A stretch of DNA of 64,000 bases. Origin: Archilochus colubris (lineage: Eukaryota; Chordata; Aves; Apodiformes; Trochilidae). The notes under the pieces were generated by a model. That model saw only the letters and a list, made by a program, of their open reading frames with translations. It made no database searches and was not told where the DNA came from. The stretch covers positions 105,601,054 to 105,665,053 of the forward strand of contig CM041083.1 of NCBI GenBank assembly GCA_023079485.1, in the 5' to 3' direction. Shown one piece after another: positions 28,132 through 40,890 of the stretch. Made by a program: the position numbers and the translations under genes. How positions within the stretch are numbered: the first letter of the stretch is position 1; each line of letters begins with the position of its first letter.

Positions 28132-30467
28132 AATAAGTAAGGTGTAATTCTGCCCATTATTTACACATACACAGAGTTCATGCCCTGGTTTTTTGGTTTT
28201 TGTTTTTTTTTTTATTTCATGAATTATTACTGAAGCTTAAACGCAAAGCTTTAAACTTCTGTTCTATTTTTGTTGTTTGAAATAAATTTATGCTCAAATG
28301 TCAGTCTGACCAACTACATTGAGTTCACTTGACATTTATTTTGTCTAGGCTAGTCTATCTAGCATAAAGAACTTCAAACACTTCGGACTTGCAGACAAGC
28401 TTCCATCTGTAATCACCCTAGTACACATTTAACTTTCAGTGCTGCTGAATCATAAGGCTTTGGAGATTCTTTGTATTTTTTAACAAGGAAGCCAAAGACC
28501 ACACAGGGGAAACAAGCACGTGTGAAGGGAGAGCAAACCTGTGCTTCCTAAAAGAGTGCCAACATGGATCAGCTCTAAAAATAAGGAAACCTTGTAATAC
28601 TTCTCCTGTTTGCCAAAACAAGCCATGACTGAGGTAACTGTGCATTAGTACACTTTTTTGACTGATGGAGCATCCAGCGCTGGTTGTAATTTTCACTGTC
28701 AGGTGCTGGGATCACAACCCATAATTCAACTCCAAACATTATTTTTTTTTACATTATTTTTTTTCCAATACAGCAACATACAGACTTGCCCCACATTGGG
28801 CTGTTCTCAACACCCAGCTGTGAGGCTGAAGTTGGATGTGTGTTACCCCAGGTAGCAGCTTTGCCTTAAAATGCTCTCTAGTACTGTGCTGTCCCCTTGT
28901 CTTTGCCAGCACCTTAATCCCAGACTCTCCCACCACCTACCTTGCTTCCACTAAGCCACAGCTAAACCATGACCATGCTATAAGGAGTTGCCCAATTTGT
29001 ACCGAATCCACACCACAACTGGTTGGTATTAATACCGCCACCAGCACTACCTCTGTGGGGATTATATTTATCACTTTTTTCTGTACTCTTCTGCCTTCTT
29101 CAGCATCTCTTGTGTTTTGATTACAGCTGTACATTTGTGCTCTGCTGAGGTACTCTAACCACAATGGCACAATTTGTCTTTGTGTGGGCTCATAAATCAT
29201 TACACTCCCTCAAGTGATCCAACATGCATGTACAACAGTAACTTGTTTTCCAGTAGGTGCTCAGGATTGCATAAAACCAGATCCCTCTGGTTTAGTTGAA
29301 TTTCTGACCCCTCTGTAGAAAAGAGCCCTGAAAGAAAATATGAGGCAGACCTCCTATTACCACATAAAAAAAAAAAAAATTACCACTGTGCTTAGATCCC
29401 TTAAGGTATAGACTGATAATGTTCTGTTCACTCTTTTGAAAAATAAATTGCCTGTTTCTAATTCAAACCTCTTTTTACTGCTCATCACTGGAACAAAGAT
29501 TGTATCAACATAGTAACAGCTTAACTTCATTTTACAAATGTCTCTGTTTTTTCTGAAAGTCAGTAATCCATTTCTTGACACCCAGTTCTCCACTATGTTT
29601 GTAGCAGACTTGTTTATATTGCCCCCTCTTTGTGTACTACAATGAGGTAGCAGTTTGCATTTTTTCAAGGACAGTTCAGCCTAAGGTTATGATCCTACAT
29701 TTCACTAAGAAATACTTTTACTTTAGTAAAGCATGTCCTGTTGTCTGAAAAATAATCTTGGAGCAGAAGAACTTGTGCTCTAAGATCAGAAGTTGTGGTT
29801 CAGAAATTTCATTTTTCAACACAGCGAAGACTAAGAGGAGCATTAAAAATCAACCTGTAAGAAAAGAACTAGGATTATAGTGAAGGCAACTGATCACACA
29901 CTCCTTTAAAACTTCTCAAGGAAGAAAAAGGCTCAGCAAGTGGGCACGCTTGGAAGAAGATGACTGCCCTATCCAATTAATGACAAATAAAGTATCTGGG
30001 CAAACTAATTAAAAATAAAAATTCTATACCCTGTGTGTGACACGGTCCTGATCAGCAGATTTTCTATCCACTGAATAAGCCAGGTGGGATGTGAGGAGCC
30101 ATCCAACGTTGCACAGAAAGAAAACAAAAATATGATAAAGGTAATAAAACAAAATCCATGACAAAACCAAACATTTGCTAGCAGATAGTTGCAGATGGTT
30201 AAGAGTCCAACCAAAAAATAAGCATGTTCAAATTTTGTTCAGAGGAAGACTTTCAAACAAACCCTGTGCTAAATTTTGCATGAGGTAGAACACATGCTGA
30301 GCCTCTAGAACTCGTCTTCCTTTTCTGTGTCACTGATGAGAACAAGGGCCTTGCTAAAATGAGTTTACAAGCTCAAGTGCTTGCATTGCACGTATATCAG
30401 AACATCCAGAGAAACATTTCCCTTTCCCTGTGACTTCGCATACATTATTTCTGTACCATCACACACT

Positions 30468-30487
30468 CAGCACAGCACAGCACAGCA
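30468..30487. repeat. (CAGCA)4 repeat
   Basis: Four perfect pentamer units in noncoding sequence of intron 3. Confidence 0.95.
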
Positions 30488-30608
30488 AGGAGCAGATCAG
30501 ACCTGTGCCTTTCCCCATCCTGTTTTTGAGTGGCTTTGCTCTGCCCTGCTCCCTGGTGCAATACCTCTTTTCCCTTTAACATCTCTGCTAGCTCCTATTC
30601 CTAGGCAC

Positions 30609-30627
30609 ATTTATTTATTTATTTATT
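30609..30627. repeat. (ATTT)n microsatellite
   Basis: Between four and five tandem ATTT units. Confidence 0.95.
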
Positions 30628-33600
30628 ACCTGTTGCTTTACACATACATTATTACATGCATTTAAGCTGCCATACCTCTTTAGGTGTTTTTATTAAGGAT
30701 TATGTTTATTTAAGTCTGTATGTGTGATGCTTTCTCTTATTTATGAAATTGGCTACTGAGGAGTGCAAGCCAAATACACTGGCCTTGAGTGCAAAGAAAC
30801 ATCACCTTTTTCTTTGTTTCAGTCTTCTTTTCTTCAAAAGTCCAGAAGAACAGAGAAGATGCAGAGCATCTAGCTACTTCAAAAATGCATTTCATTTCCA
30901 GTAAAATTATTCAGTAAGCACAATTATCTAGCAACACACTGCATATGCTGTATTGTACTTCACTATTTTAGACTTGGTATCTACAGAACGTGAGGGAGAG
31001 GCTGTGCCTGTCCAAACCTGACTTGAAGGAAGGTTTGCTGCCATGCCCAGTCCCTAGGGATGGATACCTGCCCTGGGCCACTGCAGGGCTTTCCTCTGGC
31101 CTTGAGCACAAGATGCATTAAGCTGTACTCTTAAAGATCTTCAGTCTAGTTTAAAGGGTTTTAACAGCCTTTAGTAAACAGGGGATTTGTAGATTTCTCC
31201 AATTTAAAATTCAATTTAAAATGGAAGTTAAAGAGAAGCAGTGTTTAGGACATAAAAGCCCATGTAAAAGATAATTTCTACCTACACCATTACCTACAAA
31301 AGACTACCAATATTAATACCAGTACCCAGTTTGGTATCAAATAACACCCTACAGTATCTCATTTCCCAGTAACTTGCAAGCATTGAGAACAGCACTGAAC
31401 AATGCTGAAACCACCCTGGGCAGCCACTATAGAAGGCCAGGCTGCAAAGGAGCTTGCATACAGGGACACCTGTTGGAAAGCCCTGCACCAAAACCCTCAT
31501 AGCCTTAAAAGCTTGAAACCACCTCCCTCGATCCCATCACAAACACAAAAGTAAGAGGCCTCACCCTAAAAACCATCCATGATCCAAGAGAAAGGCAAGG
31601 TGGGGCTGATATCTGTTTTCCAGTACCTTGGACCATCTATGTTTTTCTGATGAGTAACAGGCTTAACTCCTGCCCATAAAACCATCCTCAACAACAGCTC
31701 TGTAAGGAAACAGTTCCCACTCCACCTTTTCATCTGTAATCTACAACATGAATTTCAGAAAAAGCCTGATGGCACAGCAGATGGACATCAGTGCAGACCC
31801 AAATTTGAAGGGCAGAAGCAGCGTGACAGCACAACCTGCATGTCAATTCTGGGGTGAGAGATGCCAACAGCTGTAACTCTTCAGCCTTCCAGGGACTTGG
31901 CCAAAACTCGCAGTGACTCCAGTAACCCATCTCTGTATCGGCCCATTTGTCTTCATAAAGCTCCAAGAAGTTATTTCCTATAACTATATATTCCCATAAC
32001 TGTATCTTTTTTCTATTATTATTGGGTTTTGAGAAAAACCATCCACTACTTTTCAAGCATCTAAAAATAAAGCCACTGATTCTCCAACTTTCATTTTCAT
32101 GGTATCAAAGCAAGTGCCTACTGCTTCAGCATTTATTCTGCTTCAAAGAAGTCCTTGAATGCTTTTGTAATGTGGCTTTCAACCAAACTTGAAACAATAG
32201 AGAATACACCCACTAAAAGTGTTTTATCATTCTGTTGTTCAGCATACGTAGCAACAAATACCCCTGATGCAAAAACTCTCAAGTAAACTGCCTTCACTAT
32301 TTGCAATATTTATGCATTAGGTTAGAAAATGCAACAATTTCAGATGAGCAAAGCTCTTCTTCTATTAGATTAAAACTGACTGGTAATTTGAGCTGCTCTA
32401 CACTGTAGCATCCTGATGCTCTCACATCAATTTTGGAAAATCATGCCAATTAATGTACTTTTCACAAACAGTGTGACGGTACATAGTACATGACCATACC
32501 ATGGATAGAAGATCAAGGTAAAAGAAAACCCACTGTAATGAGTTCATAATGAGTTCACTGACATCTAAACATCCGTTTATGTACCACAACAAAGGATCCC
32601 AGTCTTGATATATTCTACTGCTATTTTTGCAAAGTCCAAATACCTCACACAAAACTATGGAGTCAATGGGCTAAAATCCTTTAGGTACAATCCAGGAAAG
32701 CACATTTGTTCAGATAAAATAATGTACTGTACATATCAAGAACTATGTCTATAAGTAATTCACAATGCTTATGAAGTCTTCATTTTCCTGAGATGCTATA
32801 TAAAAAAAAGTATTACTCTCAAACCTTCTTTCTCTTTCTTCTGCAGCTCTTTGATCATAGACATAAATGGAATTTCTGCTCACTTCGATACCTTTCAGCC
32901 TGACTGCATTTTCTGATAAAATTGTCTGACTTTCCAGGCAGAATGCAAGCATCACTCAGATATGATGCATTTGATGCATTATGGTAATAAAGGATGCATT
33001 TGTTTATATATTAAGAAATTGAAATACTCATAATTGCACACTCTGACATCTTAATAGACAAAGCATACAAATATTCCTTAAATGTCTGCAGTACCTCAAT
33101 GTTTCATTGAGGCATTACATTAAACTACTTTTCTCCTTTTGTCTACTTGTTTCCCTCATATTTGAGGAAAAATCTTGCTGGGAGTACAGTAAAATGCCTC
33201 ACCTGCCCCTCTTCTTAATCAATAATAAACAGATCTGAGATAACAAAGCCTAGTAACCAAACTCTATGGGTAATGCCACATGTTAGGATTTCTCCTCCTG
33301 CCTCATCTTCGTAAAAGGCCCACAGCGTCAAAAATAAATCCTGAGAACCAGGCCCAAAGGCTGTGAATTCCACTTGGGAAGCTGGGAAATTTCAAGATAG
33401 TAGCACTCGTTCAATTCCTCAGTGCACTCATTTCATCTGCAAAGCTTCTGCCACAAATGAGAGAACATTTGTTGCAGGCACAGCCTCTCCATCCTGATAA
33501 TTTCTTGGAAACGGTGAGTTAGGAAACAGCAGGAATAATAAAGTTTAGAAATGTCACTCTGGATAGCTTGACTCCATCCTGTCTTCAGTCACAGAGCTCC

Positions 33601-36600
33601 TACATTATGCTTCCTTCCCCTTTCTTCCCTGCAGCCCCAGACTTTTCAGATCCACTTTTACTTTTCACTCCATCACTGCAGGAGTCCTGTTCAATAAATT
33701 TGTAACAGGACATGGTCAGCAGCTCTGGAGGGCTGGTGAGTGCATTGGAGACTGAAGCCTTGCTGCTTCCAGTGGGAAAAAAAGATTTTAATGTGAAGGC
33801 TGCCACCTGTGGGTGCTTGCTGCAGGGTCATTTGGTGGATTATGGATTTTTTTATGGTTTTTGGAACAGAGAGGCTATTAGGGGGGATTCCAGGTCCCAC
33901 CCTAAACTGGCAGTAGTCTGGCTAGCTAAAACGATCTTTCACAGAGGTAAAAAAGAGCAGAGAATGAAAAGCTGGAAGGTACTGGAAGCCAAGGCAAGAA
34001 AAGACTGCTTGATTCTGCATACAGATTAACAGAGGGAACAATGGGGTTCCTCAAATGGGAGGACAGTATAACCCAAGAATTTATTGGAAATTGCTTGATC
34101 TGCAGAAAAGAATAACCCTGAAGTAAAAAACAGTACTTGAATACTCTAAGGAACAGATTTGGAATGTGAAAGGCTTAATGAGACCATTTTGTGAAGACAT
34201 TAAAATTCAGTCAAGATGCTCTAAGCAGAATCCTGGGACAGTGAAAATCCCAAGCCACAATCATGTAAGGAAAAAAACTATCAGGAGGTAAACAGGATGG
34301 TGGTAACTTCAAAGATAATGGCACTGTTACTATATAAAGAGGTATGTGCACTGAGGATGTTTATCCAGTGCTGTCTGGAAGATGCAGTTACACATGCCTG
34401 CCATCACATATCAGCTGTCATTGTGTTTGAAAAGCCCTCTGCCCCTATGTAGTTTTTTACAGCAAGCTGAAGCAACAGAAACACAGAAATTCTGCTCCTC
34501 AAAGTACTGACAAACTCAGTCTGGGAATGATGTGCAAGGGACAAAAGATTACAGTATCTTGACCATCCGTGCCCCCACAAGTTGTTGTGGAAATCAAAAT
34601 CTGAAATGTTTTCTTCCTAAATATTTCTTCTTCAGAACAGCTGAATTATTTTTCACCACACTCAAGCACACACCTCCCTGATGAGTACTTAAAATGATGT
34701 ATGGGGTGTAGGGATGCAAGGAATAGGAAACACAAGGGAAAGAAAATAAAAATATTTCTGAACCTTACCTCATATATTGAGGACTTCCTATTACTGAAAC
34801 GGTGCAGCAGAAAAAGCTCCAGGTATTTGGGAATGCTTTTTTTACAAGGTAAGACTGCCCTGGTCCCATCCCTTTTTTTCCAACAGTGGTGTAGTACAGA
34901 GAAATTCTCCATCATCCAATGTTTAAAATCACCAAAAGTCTTTTGGTAGCTACATCCACTTCTTTACATGGTGCTTAGCTAATAAACACCATTATCAAAC
35001 ATGTTGTAAGACCTCAAAATCATTAGCTGCCAAGTCAACCAGGTAAAATAAAGTACACCACCACAGACATCAAAGAATATTTGGGAAACTACCTGAAGCA
35101 AAGATTTTCTTCTCAAGCAGGCACATTTTCCATGAACCCTTTCAACAGAGGTGAAAGAAACAACACTATCTGGACTCATAAACCCATGAAGGTTTACCAG
35201 GAGGAAACAGAATCACGACCCTGGCTTCCTCATACATAAAGTATGAAGAACATGCTGCACATGTTCTTGATAAAGGACTACCTATGACCTCAATAAAGGA
35301 TTTGTTTCATTCAGAACAGAAAAATGTAATTGCTACACAGCTGAAACAGTCTTTATACCAGCATCATTGGTTCAGTGTGGCAATGCTGTCAATGCAAAAA
35401 AAAAAAACCAACCCAGAAATATTTGGAAAAAGCCTCCAATGGAGAACATTATTTTGCTGAAATACATTATTTTCATCATTCTCAGGCTCTTTTTTTTTTT
35501 TATAAACTACATTTTGATTTCTTTTGTGTGTGCATCTCAAAATATTAATTGCCTCCTGCCTTGATTTTTCTGAGATTCCCTTTATTCCTTGTACTCATGT
35601 ATGCAAGTCCTCTCCCAAACATGTATCTCTTCCATGACTGGTGCTGCTTTACAGCTCTCCTCACATCACTCTCTAGTACAGAGTCTAGTACTCTCTAGCA
35701 TGAGTCAAGCACCAAACAAATACCAAAAGCAGCTCCTTGTGGAAAGCCAGCACGGGTCTCTCTGACATCAAGTGTCCTTCGTTCCCATGGCAGGTGACAA
35801 AACCCAGCATAGCTGCACTGGATACCACTGGCTGACATTTCCCATCTATGAGTTCTCCATCTCCTGCCTCTGCCAGGACTGCCTGCCTCTCCCAAGCTCT
35901 GAATTAATGAAGAGAGCTGGAGACATGTACGCCAGGGTACACATTCTGTGGTCTCATTATGGAAAGAAGAACAATAAGGAACAGTTGAAAAAGTGTGATC
36001 TCCTCATTTTATGATACAGGATCAACACATACCCTTCCCCAGACAAAGTACTTCTTGGTTTACTGGAGCTTTTTAGCTTCAGGAGCGAGTGCTGGACCTC
36101 TTCAGGGCTCTCTCTCACACCCTAATGGAGCTTCCCCATCCACAAACACCAGCCAGCTCTTGTTACTCAACAAATGAAAATAAATTCCCCTTTTTAAGTT
36201 TTAACTTGTTTTTTTCAGCATGTTAAATACTTTATCTAAAGTAGGAAAGTCATTATCATTTCCAGGCTTTTTCAAGGGAACATTCACTCCTCTCTGTACT
36301 CAGTTAAGATTTTAATGAAGTTGGTTTTCAAAAAATGCTAAAAGAGAACAAAAGCTAGCAGCTTATAAAAATAAAACCATTTCTATTTCAGAAATAATTG
36401 CATACATGAATTGATAAATAAAGATGACTGGCAGTACAGGATATATTTTAATATTTTTCATTTTAAGTAAATATAAATACCAAATACAACTTAATGATAT
36501 TTCTCAAAAGCAGATACATTCTAAATCTTTGTGAATCTTATTTTTCCTCTTGCTACCTTCAGATTTTTACAAGTTATAACACAGGTGAATTTCAAAACAG

Positions 36601-36604
36601 CTTA

Positions 36605-37210
36605 GTTATCCTGGCCTGTGTCAGGAATAATGTGACCAGCAGGACCAGGGAGGTGATCTTACTCCTGCATTTGACCTTGGTGAGGCCACGCCTGAAGTAG
36701 TGTGTGCAGTTTTGGGCACCACAGTATAGGAAGAACATCGAGGTGCAAGAGAGGGTGATAAGAAGGGAAACTAAGATGATTAGGGGTGTCTGGAGATCAG
36801 GTCTTATGAAGAGAGGCTGATGGAGCTGGGGCTGTTCAGCCTGGAGAAGAGGAGGTTGAGGGGAGACCTTATTATTGGTCTCTACAGCTACCCGAAAGGA
36901 GGTTGTAATGAGGCAGGTGTTGGCCTCTTCTCCCCAGTGACTAGGGACAGAACAGGAGGAAACGGGTTCAAGCTGCACCAGGGGAAGTTCAGATTGGATA
37001 TGAGGAAAAATTTCTTCACTGAAAGAGTGGTGAAGCATTGGAACAGGCTGCCCAGGTAGGTGGTGGACTCGCCGTCCCTGGAGGTGTTTGAAAAATGGGT
37101 AGATGTGGCACTCTGGGAGATGGTTTAGTGGTTATGGTGGTGTAGGTTTGTAAGGCTGACAGCTGGACTTGATTATATTAAAGGTCTTTTCCAACCTTGA
37201 TGACTCTATG
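36605..37210 (+). mobile_element. CR1 LINE 3' fragment
   Basis: About 600 bp of CR1 on the + strand, from atcctggcctgtgtcaggaa through gttcagcctggagaagagga and ggctgcccag to gtcttttccaaccttgatga followed by ctctatg. It is of the subfamily with the GAGGTGTTTGAAAAATGGGT segment, different from the 8.4 and 11.0 kb copies. Confidence 0.93.
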
Positions 37211-37905
37211 CATTTCATATATGCTAGCAAATACAGGAATTTAAACACTCCAGCTATTTACAACATGTCCTGCTGCCCAGATGCATGACAAGCTGCACAT
37301 GGATCATTACTTTTTCTGCTTCCTCTCTCACAGCAGGCAGCAGGTATGTTTTGCAGCAAGATCTGCAAGTGCAAATCTCCAAGCTGTTTTAAAATTTTGT
37401 GCCTCCCTGCTGGCTGAAGTGACACTTGATGCACTTCATTACATAAGATGTACTAGGAAAGTGGGTTCTGAAATGGAAATAGCATACAGTAAGAAGTAGT
37501 TGTATTATTAATTCATTAATACCCTATGTATTTGTGCTAGTGACTTGCTGAAGGCACCAATAAAACAGTAAGATGACACAAAGATAGGATGCTTGGGAAA
37601 AATTCAGCACAACTCAGCCCAGTAATCCCACTGTGCTTTATGTTGCTGTACAATGAGAAGTTTCTCATGGACAATTCTTGATAACGGGGGTAAAGCATCT
37701 GGAATTAGGAATAAAGCTAGAGAAGGCCTTACTAAGTCACTGATGTCTGGAGGGAGTAATGTGTATATATAGGTGGAAGATATGAAAATGCTACAAACAC
37801 CTTTAAGGTTTGGCCATCAAAAGCCACTACAAATATATTCCAAGAAGGAATATATTGTATCTTAAACAAGGAAATGTTTGTTTCAAGTTATTTTTTGTGT
37901 TTTTT

Positions 37906-37990
37906 TTTTTCCTTCCTAAACACCTTCATACTGCATGTTTATATATATATGTGTGTGTGTATATTATTTTAAAAAAAATTTTTTTTTAAC
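37906..37990. repeat. Simple-repeat cluster: T run, (AT)n(GT)n, A8T10
   Basis: A T-rich run is followed by a compound atatatatat gtgtgtgtgt microsatellite at 37940-37963. A8 followed by a T run at about 37971-37988 forms an inverted repeat. Confidence 0.92.
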
Positions 37991-39259
37991 TTTAGCAGTA
38001 ATTCTGTTGTTATGTTTCCTATCTTTTCTGGCAAACAACAGAAATCCCTATGAAATCAAGTTCAGGGAATAATTGCTTCTGCAATGCCACCTTGTGCAAA
38101 TGTTCCTATGAATGAATAAATGACTTTTTAAGCAGCAGCTGAGTATCAGCTTAGCAGAAACACCTTGCTGATACTAACAACCTAAGCAATCACTTCCCAT
38201 AACACTGCTGAGCCCTGACTATTCTATTTGCCAAGAACAAACCTCCACTCAAATTGTTACCACCTGTGGGTGAAAGACTTTGCTGTATTACCAGCACTGT
38301 GAGAAAACAAAAAACCACTTTCAGGCTTTGCAGAGTTTACTGGTAACCAGATTAACAGCTTTCTAACAAAATATGGTTTTGCTCTATGGAGAGAAAAGCC
38401 TTTACTTATCTTGCAGGAAGGATGGCAGTGTGGTCTGGTGGCTGAGCTACAAGGCAAATGGGATGAGACAACTTAGGAGAAAGAAAAGACCCAAGTCAGG
38501 CTTGGCAATTGAAGGAAGCTAAAAAGAAAGCAGTCAAGCAGACCAAAAGCAATGTTACATTCTGCATTCGGTGAGCATCACTTTCTAGAAATAAAGCACT
38601 AAATTATATGCAACAGAAACTGATAAACACTGTAATTTCTTCATATAAGACAGTTCTGAATGGCTATAACAAATGTTTTGAAGTATAAAGGGCAATAGAG
38701 GACTTCCTGAAACTTGCTTACACACATTTTATAGTGGTTCTCCAAAGAGAGTCTCCCCAGTCAGAAGCTTTGAGTCTTTTGATTTACAAATCTGACACTC
38801 TGACACAAGGTTCAAAGCAAAACCTGACTGATTTACAGATCTTTGACAGATCTCAGGAGTTTGGAAGAAGATTCTGGTGTTTAAAAAAAAGCAAGCAGCA
38901 ATCACATTGCAAGAAATGTTTGCCTTCAAGTCTCTGAGAAAATTATGGATCAAAACCTAGTGGAAGCCATTTCTGGACACATGGAAATGATGATGATTTG
39001 CAATAGCTGAAACACGTTTAATAAAGGGAAATCACGCCTTTTATCTAGAATGAAAAAGCAAGATCAGTAAGAACAAAGCAACAGATACCACCTATTGTAA
39101 TTTTAGCAAGGAATTCACCACCACCTCCCTCTCACAACATCTCTTTACCCAGGCTGGCATGTTGCAGTGATGAGGGATGCACTGTTGGGCAAGAAACTGA
39201 CTGTGCTGTCGAGAACACTGCGTAGCGGCGGCTCACATGTGTGCTCCTCTTGGAAGTAA

Positions 39260-39945
39260 GGAGTAGGGTACCTCAGGGCTTCATTTTGGCACTCGTTTTA
39301 AGTATCTATCAGTGACATGGAGGAGAACACAGAATGTACCCTCCAAAAGTCTGCAGGCAACCCTAAGCAAGGCAGGGCAGGTGATGAGCATGGAGGCAGA
39401 GCTGCCATCCAGAGGGCCCTGGATAGGCCGGAGGACTGAGCTGACAGGAACCTCAAAATTCAACAGCAAGAAATGCCAAAGTCCTGTCCTTGGGAATGAT
39501 GGGCAATGGGAATAATGGGCTGCGGACAAGCAAACTCGGGTGCAGCTCAGCTGAGGCCAACAGTAAGCTGAGAACAAGCCCTTGGTGTGTCCTGGTGGCC
39601 AACAGTGTCCTGGGCTGTGCAAACAGAAGCACACACAGTAGATGGAGGGAAGCGATCGACCCCTTCACTTGACACTCATTAGATGGCATCTAGAATCCTG
39701 TGTCTGGTTTTGGCCAGAAAGAATTCAGCAGAGGGCCACTGTGATGATGGAGGGGGCTGGAGAACTGGGCCTATGAAGAAAGACAAAGGGAGGAGGGCTT
39801 GGTGGTCTTCAGGGGAGCCAATACCTGCCTGCACAGAGCTATGGAGACAAGCAGAGCAAGCTGCTCCACACTGCTGCACTGCAGCAAGGCAGAGGCCATG
39901 GTCTGCAAACAGAGAGGTTCCTGCTTGATAAAAAAACCTAAGTCA
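39260..39945 (+). mobile_element. Old, strongly diverged CR1 fragment
   Basis: Similarity to CR1 is patchy but colinear. The segments are gtacctcagggcttcatttt, tcagtgacatggaggagaac, gctgccatccagagggccct, gtgtcctgggctgtgcaaac and ccactgtgatgatgg followed by agaactgggcctatgaag. Divergence and indels are much greater than in the neighbouring copies, indicating an older insertion. The edges are approximate. Confidence 0.7.
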
Positions 39946-40450
39946 CAAGGATAATTAAGCATAGGGAACACAGCATGAGAAAAGGTTTTCAAGATCAGAC
40001 CAGAAAATGAATAGCTGGTAAAAATTCAGTATCAGCTCTTCTTCAAGCAGCAGATTCGACTAGAGAATTCCAGAGGTCTCTTCAGACATGAATGATTACT
40101 CTGCAGTTCAGTCCAACCCTTAGGTTTTCCCCAGCTCCCCATACACCAGCAAACAAAAACAGATTGAAGTCTCCTGTTCACAGAATATGTTTCTTGCACA
40201 TGGTTTTCTTCTGCTAAATAGTGAAGAAGACAGTACATTAGAGTAAATGCACCACCTGCCCTACTAGATATACAATTTTTTGGGACCAGCATGAGACATT
40301 AGAAAATATATTTATTTTTATATATTTTTATATTAAAAAACCAAACAAAACCAATGTAAATGCAATTTCTGAGTTCTAACATGAAGCAGACTGACAGGGA
40401 AAAGGGTACAGGATCCTGCTCACCAAAGCCCAAGTCTCCACATGGCACTT

Positions 40451-40890
40451 CACAGAATCATAGAATGGCTAAGGTTGGAGGGGATCTCAAAGATCACCCA
40501 GTTCTAAGCCCACTATGATGGGCAGGGACACCTCCCACTACAACAGGTTGTTTAAAAGCCCATCCAGCCTGGCCTTCAACACTTTCAGGGACGGGGTGTC
40601 CACAGCTTCTCCGGGAGCCCTGTTCCAGCATCTTACCACCCTCACAGTGAAGAAATTTCTCCTCATGACTAATCCAAATCTACCATCTTCCAGTGTTAAA
40701 CCATTACCCCTTGTCCTCTTGCTGTAAAAAGCAACTTGGAAGCCCCCTTCAGTTACTGGAAGGCCACTATAAGGTCTCCCCAAAGAGCCCCAGATCTCTC
40801 AGCCTGCCTTCATAGGAGAGGTGCTCCAGCCCTCTGATCATCCTTGTGGCCCTCCTCTGGACTCGCTCCAAGAGCTCCACTTGAAGGACA
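40451..40890 (-). mobile_element. CR1 LINE 3' fragment, sense to APP
   Basis: About 440 bp of CR1 in minus orientation. The 3' end reads cacagaatcatagaatggct on the + strand. The fragment continues through agcccatccagcctggcctt and gaggtgctccagccctctga to gactcgctccaagagctcc. It lies 0.5 kb from the older CR1 copy in opposite orientation. Confidence 0.93.

Noticed and set aside
32960..33003. Three GATGCAT motifs in 44 bases
   Set aside because: AT-rich palindromic hexamers in a local low-complexity patch; no further structure.
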